The notes under the pieces: generated by a model
Seen by the model: the letters and a program-made list of their open reading frames with translations, nothing else
Databases searched by the model: none
What the model was told of the DNA's origin: nothing
Made by a program: the position numbers and the translations under genes
Part shown: one piece after another, positions 34,346 to 41,752 of the stretch
How the letters are laid out: each line of letters starts with the position of its first letter
Position numbering within the stretch: the stretch's first letter is position 1
From: Flavonifractor porci
GTDB taxonomy: Bacteria > Bacillota > Clostridia > Oscillospirales > Oscillospiraceae
DNA length: 64,000 nt
Assembly (NCBI RefSeq): GCF_037572415.1
Contig: NZ_JBBHLB010000014.1
Location: 22,830-86,829, forward strand
Reading direction: 5' to 3'

Positions 34346-36088
34346 TCACCGACGCAGGCTGCCCGGAAAAGGGATGGTGTGCCCCTCCTCATCAGCAAAA
34401 GGACCAAAGTGTAATTTACTATCCATAGAGCAGGTCGTGTACTTCCTCTGCCCGGCTAAATTCAGAAAGGCAACTGTGGGCTGCGGAGAAAAGTCCAAGC
34501 ACCAGGCAAAGCGGGAATCAGACAGTGGTGTAACCTTTGAAACAAAGAGATCAATGAAATCCTCGCTTACCAGACCGTCATGCATTTCAACTGCTTCGCA
34601 CAACGCTGCCTCAATGGCTTCCATATCCAGGCGTCCGGGATTGTAGTCCTCTGAAGCAATTTGAGCTTTGCTCTGACGAAGGGCCTCCATCTGCTGCTGA
34701 ATTTCTATGGTCCGCTGGAGGAACTTATCCTGCTCAATCTCTCCACGAGCACGGACCACAACCAAGTCATCCAGCTGTTGTTGGAGCAACTGAATAGAAT
34801 CATCTTTCGCTTTCATCAAATCTGCTCGACGATCTGCGTCTGGCTTGTAGCAAGCATCCAGCATTTTGCAGGTCTGGAGGACGATTTCTCTTTGGTCTCC
34901 CCATACCCTCTCAAATATTTTGGAGGCCATCAGTTCCAGCTTGCTTTGTCCAACCGGCTTGATCTCACAGATAGGTGTTGGATTGCCTTGTTCATTCTGA
35001 AGGCGGATGCGGGGCGTATCATGGTGTCGTTTGCATTCATATCCATAGATAGGCTTTCCTGCATTATTGGTTCTCCAACGATGTCGAAGCATGGGAGAAC
35101 CGCAACGACACCTCATTTTTCTGCCCCATACATTCTGAGCCTGCTGAACACCAAAACTCCGCGTGCGGCCTTTTTCATCCGTCAGCCGTTTGGTCCTGCT
35201 GCGACGAATGGCGTTACACCGCTCGTACTGCTCCTCTGAAATGATCTGAGGAAAACCGCCTTTTACATAGACGAACTCACTCTCGTCGCGCTTGATCCGT
35301 TTTTGCTCCAAATAGTTGTTGGAATAGGACTGACAGTAAACTGTGTACCCCAAATAGTTTTTACGCTTGATGATTTTTGATACCTTCCCAGCATCCCATT
35401 TGACCTTACCCACCCCGTTTTTGCGTCCAAGGCGGGTCAGCTCTTTTGCTACCAAGGTTTCACCCATACCGGAATCATAGAGGTCAAAAATCATTTTTAC
35501 AGTTTCCGCCTGATCGGGATCAATTTCAAACTGCTTGGTGAGTTTGTTCCTGGTATATCCAAAAATGTTCCCGTTTCCATAGAGGACGCCTTTTTCGCGG
35601 CTGACCCGTTGTCCCGCAAGAGAGCGTTCACTGATTTTGCGGCTTTCTTCTTGTGCCATAGTAGCCATGATGGTCAACCTCAGCTCACCATCACCGTCAA
35701 GAGTCCAAATGTTATCATTCACAAAATAGACTTCAATCCCCATAGCGGCAAGCTGACGGACGCAGACCAGAGCATCCACCGTGTTTCTGGCGAAGCGGCA
35801 GACCTCGCGAGTGACGATCAAATCAAATTTATGCTGTTTGGCATCCTCCATCATCTGCATAAAAGCATCCCGCTTATAGACCTGGGTTCCGGTAATGCCT
35901 TGGTCAATGTAGCGGCTGATGACATTCCACTGGGGATGAAAACGAGCAACATCATCATACCATTGCATCTGATTCTGAAGGGCTTTGACCTGGGCCTCGT
36001 GTTCTGTTGAGGCACGGCCATATATAACTGCCCGGCAGGGTTTGTCCCGGAAAGAACGGGACAATGAGTACGGAGACATATTGTACAT
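34346..36088 (-). CDS. Large serine recombinase (site-specific integrase)
   Basis: 580 residues. The resolvase catalytic domain begins AVIYGRASTEHEAQ with the catalytic Ser in GRAS, followed by YIDQGITGTQ and VTREVCRFARNTVDAL; the recombinase domain holds NIFGYTRN and KNYLGYTVY; a zinc ribbon has CRCGSP and YECKRHH; a coiled coil occupies about 420-500. AAAGGAGG precedes the ATG. Position at the element's left end with small accessory genes upstream fits integration and excision. It appears intact. Confidence 0.93.
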   Translation of the reverse strand: MYNMSPYSLSRSFRDKPCRAVIYGRASTEHEAQVKALQNQMQWYDDVARFHPQWNVISRYIDQGITGTQVYKRDAFMQMMEDAKQHKFDLIVTREVCRFARNTVDALVCVRQLAAMGIEVYFVNDNIWTLDGDGELRLTIMATMAQEESRKISERSLAGQRVSREKGVLYGNGNIFGYTRNKLTKQFEIDPDQAETVKMIFDLYDSGMGETLVAKELTRLGRKNGVGKVKWDAGKVSKIIKRKNYLGYTVYCQSYSNNYLEQKRIKRDESEFVYVKGGFPQIISEEQYERCNAIRRSRTKRLTDEKGRTRSFGVQQAQNVWGRKMRCRCGSPMLRHRWRTNNAGKPIYGYECKRHHDTPRIRLQNEQGNPTPICEIKPVGQSKLELMASKIFERVWGDQREIVLQTCKMLDACYKPDADRRADLMKAKDDSIQLLQQQLDDLVVVRARGEIEQDKFLQRTIEIQQQMEALRQSKAQIASEDYNPGRLDMEAIEAALCEAVEMHDGLVSEDFIDLFVSKVTPLSDSRFAWCLDFSPQPTVAFLNLAGQRKYTTCSMDSKLHFGPFADEEGHTIPFPGSLRR

Positions 36089-36209
36089 AGCATCTTCCTC
36101 CTTTATGGCTTCTGATTTGTTCTGACAAGGCGAGAATACCCGAAAACAACAGAATCAGCAATGATACGGACGCTGGCCTGATATCCTTGACAACTTGCCG
36201 GAAAAGTGT

Positions 36210-36332
36210 TCACTTTTGCGGATAGGTTTGCTTGACATTCAGATAGGTTGCCTCGTTGACAAGGCCCTTCTTGTAGAGCATATCAATCAGCTTTAAGCAC
36301 ACATAGGTGCGGTCAATAATCGATTCATTCAT
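36210..36332 (-). CDS. Conserved small protein beside the serine recombinase
   Basis: 40-residue reading frame, MNESIIDRTYVCLKLIDML at its start, too short for most gene callers. It overlaps the stop of the upstream gene by ATGAATGA-type coupling (36325-36332) and has the coding look of small helical proteins found next to recombinases in these elements. Its function is unknown; an excision or directionality role is only a guess. Confidence 0.6.
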   Translation of the reverse strand: MNESIIDRTYVCLKLIDMLYKKGLVNEATYLNVKQTYPQK

Positions 36333-36696
36333 GGATCATATCCTCCGGTAATTGACATTGCTGTGGTAACGCCGCAAGCCGGATTTTTTGGAGTGTTAAC
36401 GCTGTAAGGCTGGACAATGTATAATATTCGACCGGATTAAGAGTAGATGTTCCACCTTCAGCGGCTCGCACTGCCAAAGCATCAATACTGCGCCGAAGGG
36501 ATGATAGCTCGTCCAGCAGGGATAAATAGTCTGCTGGAGGAAGCTCAACGGGGCGAATTTGTTTGACCAGATTGCGAATATATGCGCCTCTTGACGGTGC
36601 GCCAACCCTCCGGACCTGACGATCCAGATCCGCCAAATCATCTTCCGTGAAGCGCACATAAGCCACTTTTGTTGCACAGACATCCTTTTTGTTCAT
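36325..36696 (-). CDS. MobC-like relaxosome/ribbon-helix-helix protein
   Basis: 123 residues. The N-terminal VAYVRFTEDDLADLDRQVRR and GAYIRNLVKQ pattern is that of MobC/RHH mobilisation proteins that bind oriT-like DNA. The middle is a leucine-rich helix (DELSSLRRSIDAL). It overlaps both neighbours by four to eight bases, forming a tight operon upstream of the recombinase. No full relaxase accompanies it, so it could instead assist recombination. Confidence 0.65.
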   Translation of the reverse strand: MNKKDVCATKVAYVRFTEDDLADLDRQVRRVGAPSRGAYIRNLVKQIRPVELPPADYLSLLDELSSLRRSIDALAVRAAEGGTSTLNPVEYYTLSSLTALTLQKIRLAALPQQCQLPEDMIHE

Positions 36697-36920
36697 AGCG
36701 TCGCCTCATTACCTGAATGGCGCTGCGGAACTTTGCGGGGAGCGACGATATAGTCATATCCACTGCGAATTCCACAATAGGTACAGGTATCTTTCACGAA
36801 TTGGTAGCGATCTGCGCGCTTGACTCTTATGGTGGGAACATTATAAAAAGCACTGGCACAGGCTGCGCACAGGCAAATCAGCTGCGGCTCCTGCTGCTTG
36901 GGTTCGGTTTTGTAATCCAT
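36693..36920 (-). CDS. Small zinc-ribbon-like protein
   Basis: 75 residues starting at MDYKTEPKQQEP; the upstream extension is rejected because AGAGAAACGG lies just before this ATG. It has two cysteine pairs, CLCAAC and CTYC, in zinc-ribbon spacing. It is the first gene of the recombinase operon and is found in many Firmicute integrative elements; function unknown. Confidence 0.6.
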   Translation of the reverse strand: MDYKTEPKQQEPQLICLCAACASAFYNVPTIRVKRADRYQFVKDTCTYCGIRSGYDYIVAPRKVPQRHSGNEATL

Positions 36921-36992
36921 GGCCGTTTCTCTCCTATGATTATGTGTATTCAAAGTCTGAGCGGCCTTGGTACCCTTCCCTGGCACTTGTAC

Positions 36993-37032
36993 CTCTCACT
37001 TGTAGGCCACGGCAGAGGGCGTTTGTTGCGCA
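36993..37032. repeat. 40-base direct repeat, copy 1
   Basis: CTCTCACTTGTAGGCCACGG... through ...GTTTGTTGCGCA. It recurs at 63624-63663 with a single mismatch and the same orientation. On the minus strand each copy directly follows a terminator and begins the leader of the next operon. Confidence 0.85.
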
Positions 37033-37055
37033 GTTTGCAGAACTTATTCAAAAAT

Positions 37056-37089
37056 AGCAAAAGTCCGGTCAAAAGGCCGGGCTTTTGCT
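37056..37089 (-). terminator. Terminator of the sigma-like gene
   Basis: AGCAAAAGCCCGG/CCGGACTTTTGCT stem on the minus strand, followed by ATTTTTGAAT, 20 bases after the sigma-like gene stop. Confidence 0.8.
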
Positions 37090-37108
37090 AGCGCAAGGTG
37101 CTGTATAT

Positions 37109-37618
37109 TTATGGATTATAGCGAGTTAGAGCATCCTGAAGCTTCTTGATCTTTCGGCAGATGGTGGATCGGTTGACTCCCTGCTGACGAGCTATATCTG
37201 CCGCAGAAAATCCAGCGTATAGAAGACGGGCGATTACTTCTAAATCTCTTGGCAGAGCAGAAAGAAATTCGTCCACTTCGAGACTAAGCTGCGCACGCTG
37301 CATATTGTCGCCCTCGTAATATCCACCCATTCCTTCTGGGTCTTGGGCCTCCAGAGAGCAATGGCGGCGGGTCTGAGTGTGGTTGTTATTGTATTCTTGG
37401 CGATCAAGTTCCTGCAACTCAGAAAGCCAAGAACTATTAATGCCAGAAATGCCGTCAGAGTTGAAAACCAAGGTGGTGCTCGATCCGTCTGCAAAATTAT
37501 AAACATAAGTACAAGGATCAGTGGTCAGAGGGGCAGCACTGTGCTGCCCGCCTCCAATTTCTTGGTGGCAGGTGTGGAAATGGGATTTGGAATCTCCCTG
37601 CTTTCTTTTGATGATCAT
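37109..37618 (-). CDS. Sigma-70 region 4-like / HTH regulator of the integration module
   Basis: 169 residues. The C-terminal third is a helix-turn-helix (DLEVIARLLYAGFSAADIAR, then GVNRSTICRKIKKLQDAL), like sigma region 4 or ArpU-type regulators; the N-terminal half is polar and low-complexity. The ATG follows CGGAGGA, which is buried in an 11-bp hairpin. It precedes the recombinase module and probably controls it. Confidence 0.7.
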   Translation of the reverse strand: MIIKRKQGDSKSHFHTCHQEIGGGQHSAAPLTTDPCTYVYNFADGSSTTLVFNSDGISGINSSWLSELQELDRQEYNNNHTQTRRHCSLEAQDPEGMGGYYEGDNMQRAQLSLEVDEFLSALPRDLEVIARLLYAGFSAADIARQQGVNRSTICRKIKKLQDALTRYNP

Positions 37619-37623
37619 AAAAA

Positions 37624-37657
37624 GTCCTCCGTTTTTCGATTTCTCGAAACGGAGGAC
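37624..37657 (-). promoter_or_regulatory. Hairpin that sequesters the ribosome site of the sigma-like gene
   Basis: GTCCTCCGTTT pairs perfectly with AAACGGAGGAC (11 bp, 12-base loop). The ACGGAGGA arm is the Shine-Dalgarno sequence of the minus-strand gene starting at 37618. Confidence 0.65.
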
Positions 37658-38062
37658 CCTAGGCGCTGCTAAAGAGAGAAAGGAAACTAACCGCAGTCCT
37701 AACGGAGTTCTCCGTTTCGGATTGCAGCTAACCCGCTCAAAAGGCAGCTACGGTATTAAATTGTCTGCCGTGGTTGGTTGAGCCATCGGGGATCAAGCGA
37801 TGCCAGTCACAACAGTTCTACAATGGTATCCCAATCAGGGAACTCGAAAGCATATCTCTTGCATCGCCGTTTTTAAGTTTGCTATCGTGAAGATATTGTT
37901 TTCTTCACGTAAGCGTGATACACTAAATCGTATAGTGCATGATGCAATCGGCATTCTCGTTCTCTGCTTGTGCCTTTATTTTAGCAAAACAAAAATCCGC
38001 CCAGCGGACTAAACCGGACTTGGGCGGACTAGGTGACCAGCTATATCGGAAGGAGGACAAAA
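37658..38062. other. Divergent intergenic region upstream of the ABC-3C operon
   Basis: About 400 bases with no credible gene. It has short stems (GTGAAGA/TCTTCAC near 37888-37909; TCCGCCCA/TGGGCGGA at 37996-38028) and drops in GC towards the right. It must hold the promoters of both the minus-strand sigma-like gene and the plus-strand island; I see no consensus pair clear enough to assign. Confidence 0.5.
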
Positions 38063-39244
38063 ATGACATTGAGTGAGTTTCTAAAAATATTGCACTCGTA
38101 TATTGGTGTGGAGTGTACGAATCAAGATTATATTCCATTCATTGTCACACTTATTATGCGTGCACCTGCTTCTGATGCAGAGGTGCAGGCAGACGAGCAG
38201 AACAAATATTACCCTTATAACGGCTTGGAGTCTGAGAAAGATTATCTGGGCCGCATTTACAATGGAAAAGCATTGCCCAAAATAAAAGCACGCATGATAA
38301 AAAAGTACTATGACACATCTGCATTTTTGGATGCATTTGATGATGTTGATGAATCTGCACGCAAAAAGATGATTGGCGAACTATCTGCTTATGGCATAAA
38401 GTGTTCTGTTGAAACTTTGCCAAATGTATGCGAAGAGCTAATTGGCCTCCTGATAGATGCCGCAGCAATGGGAATTGAGACTGTAGATGCTTCTTTGGTA
38501 GGCGATGGAAAAGAACTGACATTGCCAGTGTACGATGATACTGACCTTAAAAATGCGTATGGTGTTCACCTGTTGGCAGAAACAAAGCAGCGGTGCCCTA
38601 ATGATGGATGTTTCAAACCATTGTATCAAGATGCTGATGGTAAAAGTGCTTTTGACTATACTGTTGTCCAGATTAATCCAAAATTGCCAAGGAACACGGT
38701 TGACAATCTAATTGCACTATGCCCGGAATGTGCTAGGAGGTATATGTTTGATATCAATACTGAGAAAATACATCGTTTGGAGGACATTAAACTTAGAATT
38801 ACTATATTAAAGGAAGCTTTGGATGAAATGAGCGACGAAAAATTAGTTGCTGGTGTAGAAAGTGTTTTGCGCAAAATTTCACAGATTCCGGTCACACAGG
38901 TAATGGAGTTGAATTATAGTCCAACAGAAGTTGTGAAAAAGATGGATGGTACAGACGCATCTTTATTCTTTAAAATACATAACTTTGTAAACAAATATTA
39001 TCCTGATGTAGAAACTACTTTTAAACAATTAGAAATGGAAGGCACTGTGGATTATGAGCGTTTCTGTTCCCAGATGAAATACGAATATAAAGACTTAGCA
39101 CAACAGGGCCTAACTCAAAGTCAAATATTCGACAAGCTGGTTACATGGCTTGCTGGCTTGACAAATGAAGAAACCGGCCCTTGTGAGGTAGTTGTTTCGT
39201 TTTTTGTTCAGAAGTGTGAGGTATTTGATGCTATTTCCAAATAA
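38063..39244 (+). CDS. ABC-three-component system effector with HNH-like treble-clef domain
   Basis: 393 residues from the ATG 7 bases after AAGGAGGA. A central treble clef has RCPNDGC and LCPECARRY cysteine pairs about 50 residues apart with an intervening Asn-rich segment, as in HNH-type nucleases; the usual catalytic His is not obvious (VVQINP where DHI is expected). The C-terminal helical part (about 250-393) is the type found in ABC-3C effectors. It overlaps the next gene by 17 bases. AT-rich composition marks it as foreign to the host chromosome. Confidence 0.65.
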   Translation: MTLSEFLKILHSYIGVECTNQDYIPFIVTLIMRAPASDAEVQADEQNKYYPYNGLESEKDYLGRIYNGKALPKIKARMIKKYYDTSAFLDAFDDVDESARKKMIGELSAYGIKCSVETLPNVCEELIGLLIDAAAMGIETVDASLVGDGKELTLPVYDDTDLKNAYGVHLLAETKQRCPNDGCFKPLYQDADGKSAFDYTVVQINPKLPRNTVDNLIALCPECARRYMFDINTEKIHRLEDIKLRITILKEALDEMSDEKLVAGVESVLRKISQIPVTQVMELNYSPTEVVKKMDGTDASLFFKIHNFVNKYYPDVETTFKQLEMEGTVDYERFCSQMKYEYKDLAQQGLTQSQIFDKLVTWLAGLTNEETGPCEVVVSFFVQKCEVFDAISK

Positions 39245-39467
39245 ATTATTTACTTATAGAGAAAGCGTAATTTCAAAGTTTCCGATAGCGTTGCAATTGT
39301 TACAAGAAGGTCCAATGACTGTTGGGGATTTATATAAAGCACTGCATACGCATTTAAGTGGTGTCAGTGAATTTATGGATTTAATGGACTGCTTGTATGC
39401 TCTTAACAAGATTAGGTTCGATGAAGAAGAGGGGGTGCTGTGTTATGCTAAAGGAAATTCTTTGTGA
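39228..39467 (+). CDS. ABC-3C system middle component (MC6-like)
   Basis: 79 residues from MLFPNKLFTYRESV; this start gives the MFPNKLFTY-type opening of the middle-component 6 family. The rest is a small winged-helix-like fold (ALQLLQEGPMTVGDLYKAL, then MDLMDCLYALNKIRFDEE). It overlaps both the effector and the ATPase genes, the tight coupling expected of the three-component set. The middle component is thought to bridge effector and ATPase. Confidence 0.75.
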   Translation: MLFPNKLFTYRESVISKFPIALQLLQEGPMTVGDLYKALHTHLSGVSEFMDLMDCLYALNKIRFDEEEGVLCYAKGNSL

Positions 39468-41097
39468 TGCATTTAAATCAAACGGTGAGCCTCGTGGCCC
39501 TATTAGATTCCACAAGGGATTAAATACGGTTCTCGGCGGTCATGCCGCCGAAAATTCTATCGGTAAATCCACGTTTCTTCTGATCGTTGACTTTTGCTTC
39601 GGTGGCGACACCTATGGAAAAACTGATGTGAAGAATTACGTTGGCGACCACACCATCTGTTTTACGTTTGAGTTTGCTGATGGATTACATTACTATAGCA
39701 GGTCGGTTTCTGATCCTAATCATGTAACCATCTGCAATGAAGAATATAAGCCCCAAGAGATTATCAGTGTGAAGAAATTTCGCGAGCAGTTGATGGCAGG
39801 ATATAAGATTGATCTGCCTGGCGTCACATTTAGAGATATTGTTAGTCGCTTTTTTAGGGTAGCGGGCAAAAATAACGATACAGTGACAAATCCATTGAAC
39901 AATGGTTCACAAACCGCAAGTGATGCCATCACTTCTTTAGAGAAGCTGTTTAATTTGTATCGTTTTGTTGATGAATTGAAAGCAAAGTTGAAGACGGCAA
40001 AAGAAAAGAAAACGACCTATTCGAGTGCCCGTCGATTGGAGCTAGTACCGAGCGCCATTAGAACTCAAACACAATACAAAAAAAACGAAGATCGAATCAA
40101 AGAGCTTTTAGAAAAGAAGTCTACCTTGACGAGAGACACCGATAGTGCGCTTCTGGAAAAAGAAATGAAGCGCAAGGATGCTGCTGCAGATGTTGCTAGC
40201 CAGTTGAAAGCTATAAAGCGCGAGTATGGCCAGCTGACTACCCAATACCGCATAGTTACAAAAAATAAGGACGAGCAATTCATTACAACGGAAGATGATT
40301 TGCAACATCTTTTATCTTTCTTTCCGACTGCCAATATTAAGAAAATCGAGGAAATTGAGTCGTTTCACCGGAGCTTGTCTTGCATTCTCGATTCCGAGCT
40401 ACTCGAAGAGGCCGCGAGCTTGCAACTGTTGATAAAGGATGTCACTGCAGAAATCCAGCGCTTGGAGCAACAACTTGCTGAGCTTGGTATTCCTTCGGAA
40501 ATTCCAAAAGAATTTCTTGATGAGTATTCGGAGATCGAACGACAGATTTCTGGCTTACGTTCACAGAACGAGGCGTTCCTAAGGACGCAGGAACTCAAGG
40601 ATGCTGCCACTGAAATTGAAGAGCAGCTAGACGACGCAGAAATGCAGGTGCTACATGAAATTGAATCAACATTAAACGCTCAGATGGTACGCTATAATGA
40701 TAGCCTTTATGATATAAAGCGCGAGGCACCCACAATTCGCTTCGAGTCCAAGAGCAAATATGTCTTCACTACACCAAGAGACGGTGGAACAGGCACTGCT
40801 TACAAGAGTCTGATCGTTCTGGATATGAGTGTGCTAAAGTTGACTCCACTCCCCGTAATCGCTCACGATTCTTCCATCTTTAAAAATATAGGAGATGATC
40901 CGGTAGATAAGATTATGGAATTATATCTTCAAAGCGACAAGCAGATATTTATCGCTTTTGACAAAGAACAAGCATATACCGATAGAACGGCTGAAATTGT
41001 GAATAACACTGCGGTACTGCGCTTGAACCCAGGTGGAGAAGAATTGTTTGGGTGGTGCTGGGCAATTAAGAATGCTGGTACTGAAGAGAAGTACTAA
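39445..41097 (+). CDS. ABC-3C ATPase (DUF2326-type SMC-like protein)
   Basis: 550 residues from MLKEILCDAF. The Walker A loop is HAAENSIGKST near residue 35-44, after the conserved HKGLNTVLGG. A long heptad-rich coiled coil spans about 180-420. The C-terminal half has the PTIRFESKSKYVF and VLDMSVLKLTPLPVIAHDSS blocks (D-loop/H-loop area) typical of DUF2326. In ABC-3C systems the ATPase is the presumed sensor of invading nucleic acid. Starts 23 bases inside the middle-component gene. Confidence 0.82.
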   Translation: MLKEILCDAFKSNGEPRGPIRFHKGLNTVLGGHAAENSIGKSTFLLIVDFCFGGDTYGKTDVKNYVGDHTICFTFEFADGLHYYSRSVSDPNHVTICNEEYKPQEIISVKKFREQLMAGYKIDLPGVTFRDIVSRFFRVAGKNNDTVTNPLNNGSQTASDAITSLEKLFNLYRFVDELKAKLKTAKEKKTTYSSARRLELVPSAIRTQTQYKKNEDRIKELLEKKSTLTRDTDSALLEKEMKRKDAAADVASQLKAIKREYGQLTTQYRIVTKNKDEQFITTEDDLQHLLSFFPTANIKKIEEIESFHRSLSCILDSELLEEAASLQLLIKDVTAEIQRLEQQLAELGIPSEIPKEFLDEYSEIERQISGLRSQNEAFLRTQELKDAATEIEEQLDDAEMQVLHEIESTLNAQMVRYNDSLYDIKREAPTIRFESKSKYVFTTPRDGGTGTAYKSLIVLDMSVLKLTPLPVIAHDSSIFKNIGDDPVDKIMELYLQSDKQIFIAFDKEQAYTDRTAEIVNNTAVLRLNPGGEELFGWCWAIKNAGTEEKY

Positions 41098-41125
41098 TTG
41101 ATAATTTTGGCGCCGGAGGTAAGAT

Positions 41126-41344
41126 ATGCATATTAGTTATAATAAACTTTGGAAGCTGCTGATTGATAAGAACATGAATAAACAAGCGTTGAGAGAGATC
41201 AGCGGCATAAGCTCGGCATCCATTGCCAAACTGGGCAAAGGCGATAACATTACTACAGAGGTGTTGCTGCGCATTTGTACAGCACTCGATTGCGATATTT
41301 CTGATATCATGGAGGTCGTGAAGGACAATCCACAAGAGAAGTAA
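41126..41344 (+). CDS. Cro/C1-type HTH regulator of the ABC-3C operon
   Basis: 72 residues: ISYNKLWKLLIDKNMNKQAL, then SGISSASIAKLGKGDNITTE and LLRICTALDCDISDIMEVV, a full XRE domain of the short YozG-like type. It starts 28 bases after the ATPase stop with CCGGAGGT upstream, so it belongs to the same transcript and likely represses it. Confidence 0.82.
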   Translation: MHISYNKLWKLLIDKNMNKQALREISGISSASIAKLGKGDNITTEVLLRICTALDCDISDIMEVVKDNPQEK

Positions 41345-41752
41345 AGACGGCTATTGTAAAGGTAGATGCGTAGCACATTTCGATAAAAGTGATTTGGGTA
41401 TAAATATTGGGCAGAATCAAAAAGTCAGCTATCCTTTTTCACGAATAACAGTAATGTGTATGAGATTCACCTTGGTGTAAACATATTGTAGCAAGCAATG
41501 CCCCTGGATAGCCATTCGGCTTCCGGCGCTGCTTGTTGAGGGTATCCCCCAAGCCCCCATAAACGCAGGATTTCATCCTGCGGCTACGCGTTCTTTGAAC
41601 GCTATTTCGATTCAGGACTTCCTTACTGTGCATGACAAACCAAAAAGGTCTTCCTACATTTCTGTGTGACCGTTAGTCATGGTGCGGAAGTTCTAAGAGA
41701 CAAACCATCTATGTAAAATGTGACGCTATGAGGAAGGGCGTGAAATATTCTT
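41345..41752. other. Intergenic region with oriT-like inverted repeats
   Basis: 408 bases between the ABC-3C operon and the helicase operon. It contains CGCAGGAT-TTC-ATCCTGCG (41564-41582) and an adjacent GGGTATCCCCC tract. A minus-strand open frame of 64 codons (41439-41633) crosses it but has no ribosome site or recognisable domain. Mobilisable clostridial elements often have such GGGGG/inverted-repeat tracts near oriT; this is a candidate relic only. Confidence 0.4.

Noticed and set aside
36396..36683. 95-codon alternative frame inside the MobC-like gene
   Set aside because: The overlapping frame has coupled start and stop codons with both neighbours and an RHH-type N-terminus; this one has neither.
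37000..38060. CRISPR array
   Set aside because: No series of regularly spaced repeats is present here or elsewhere in the window; the 40-base repeat occurs only twice, 26 kb apart.
41439..41633. 64-codon minus-strand gene between the defence modules
   Set aside because: No ribosome site or domain; the bases are better explained as an inverted-repeat, oriT-like relic.
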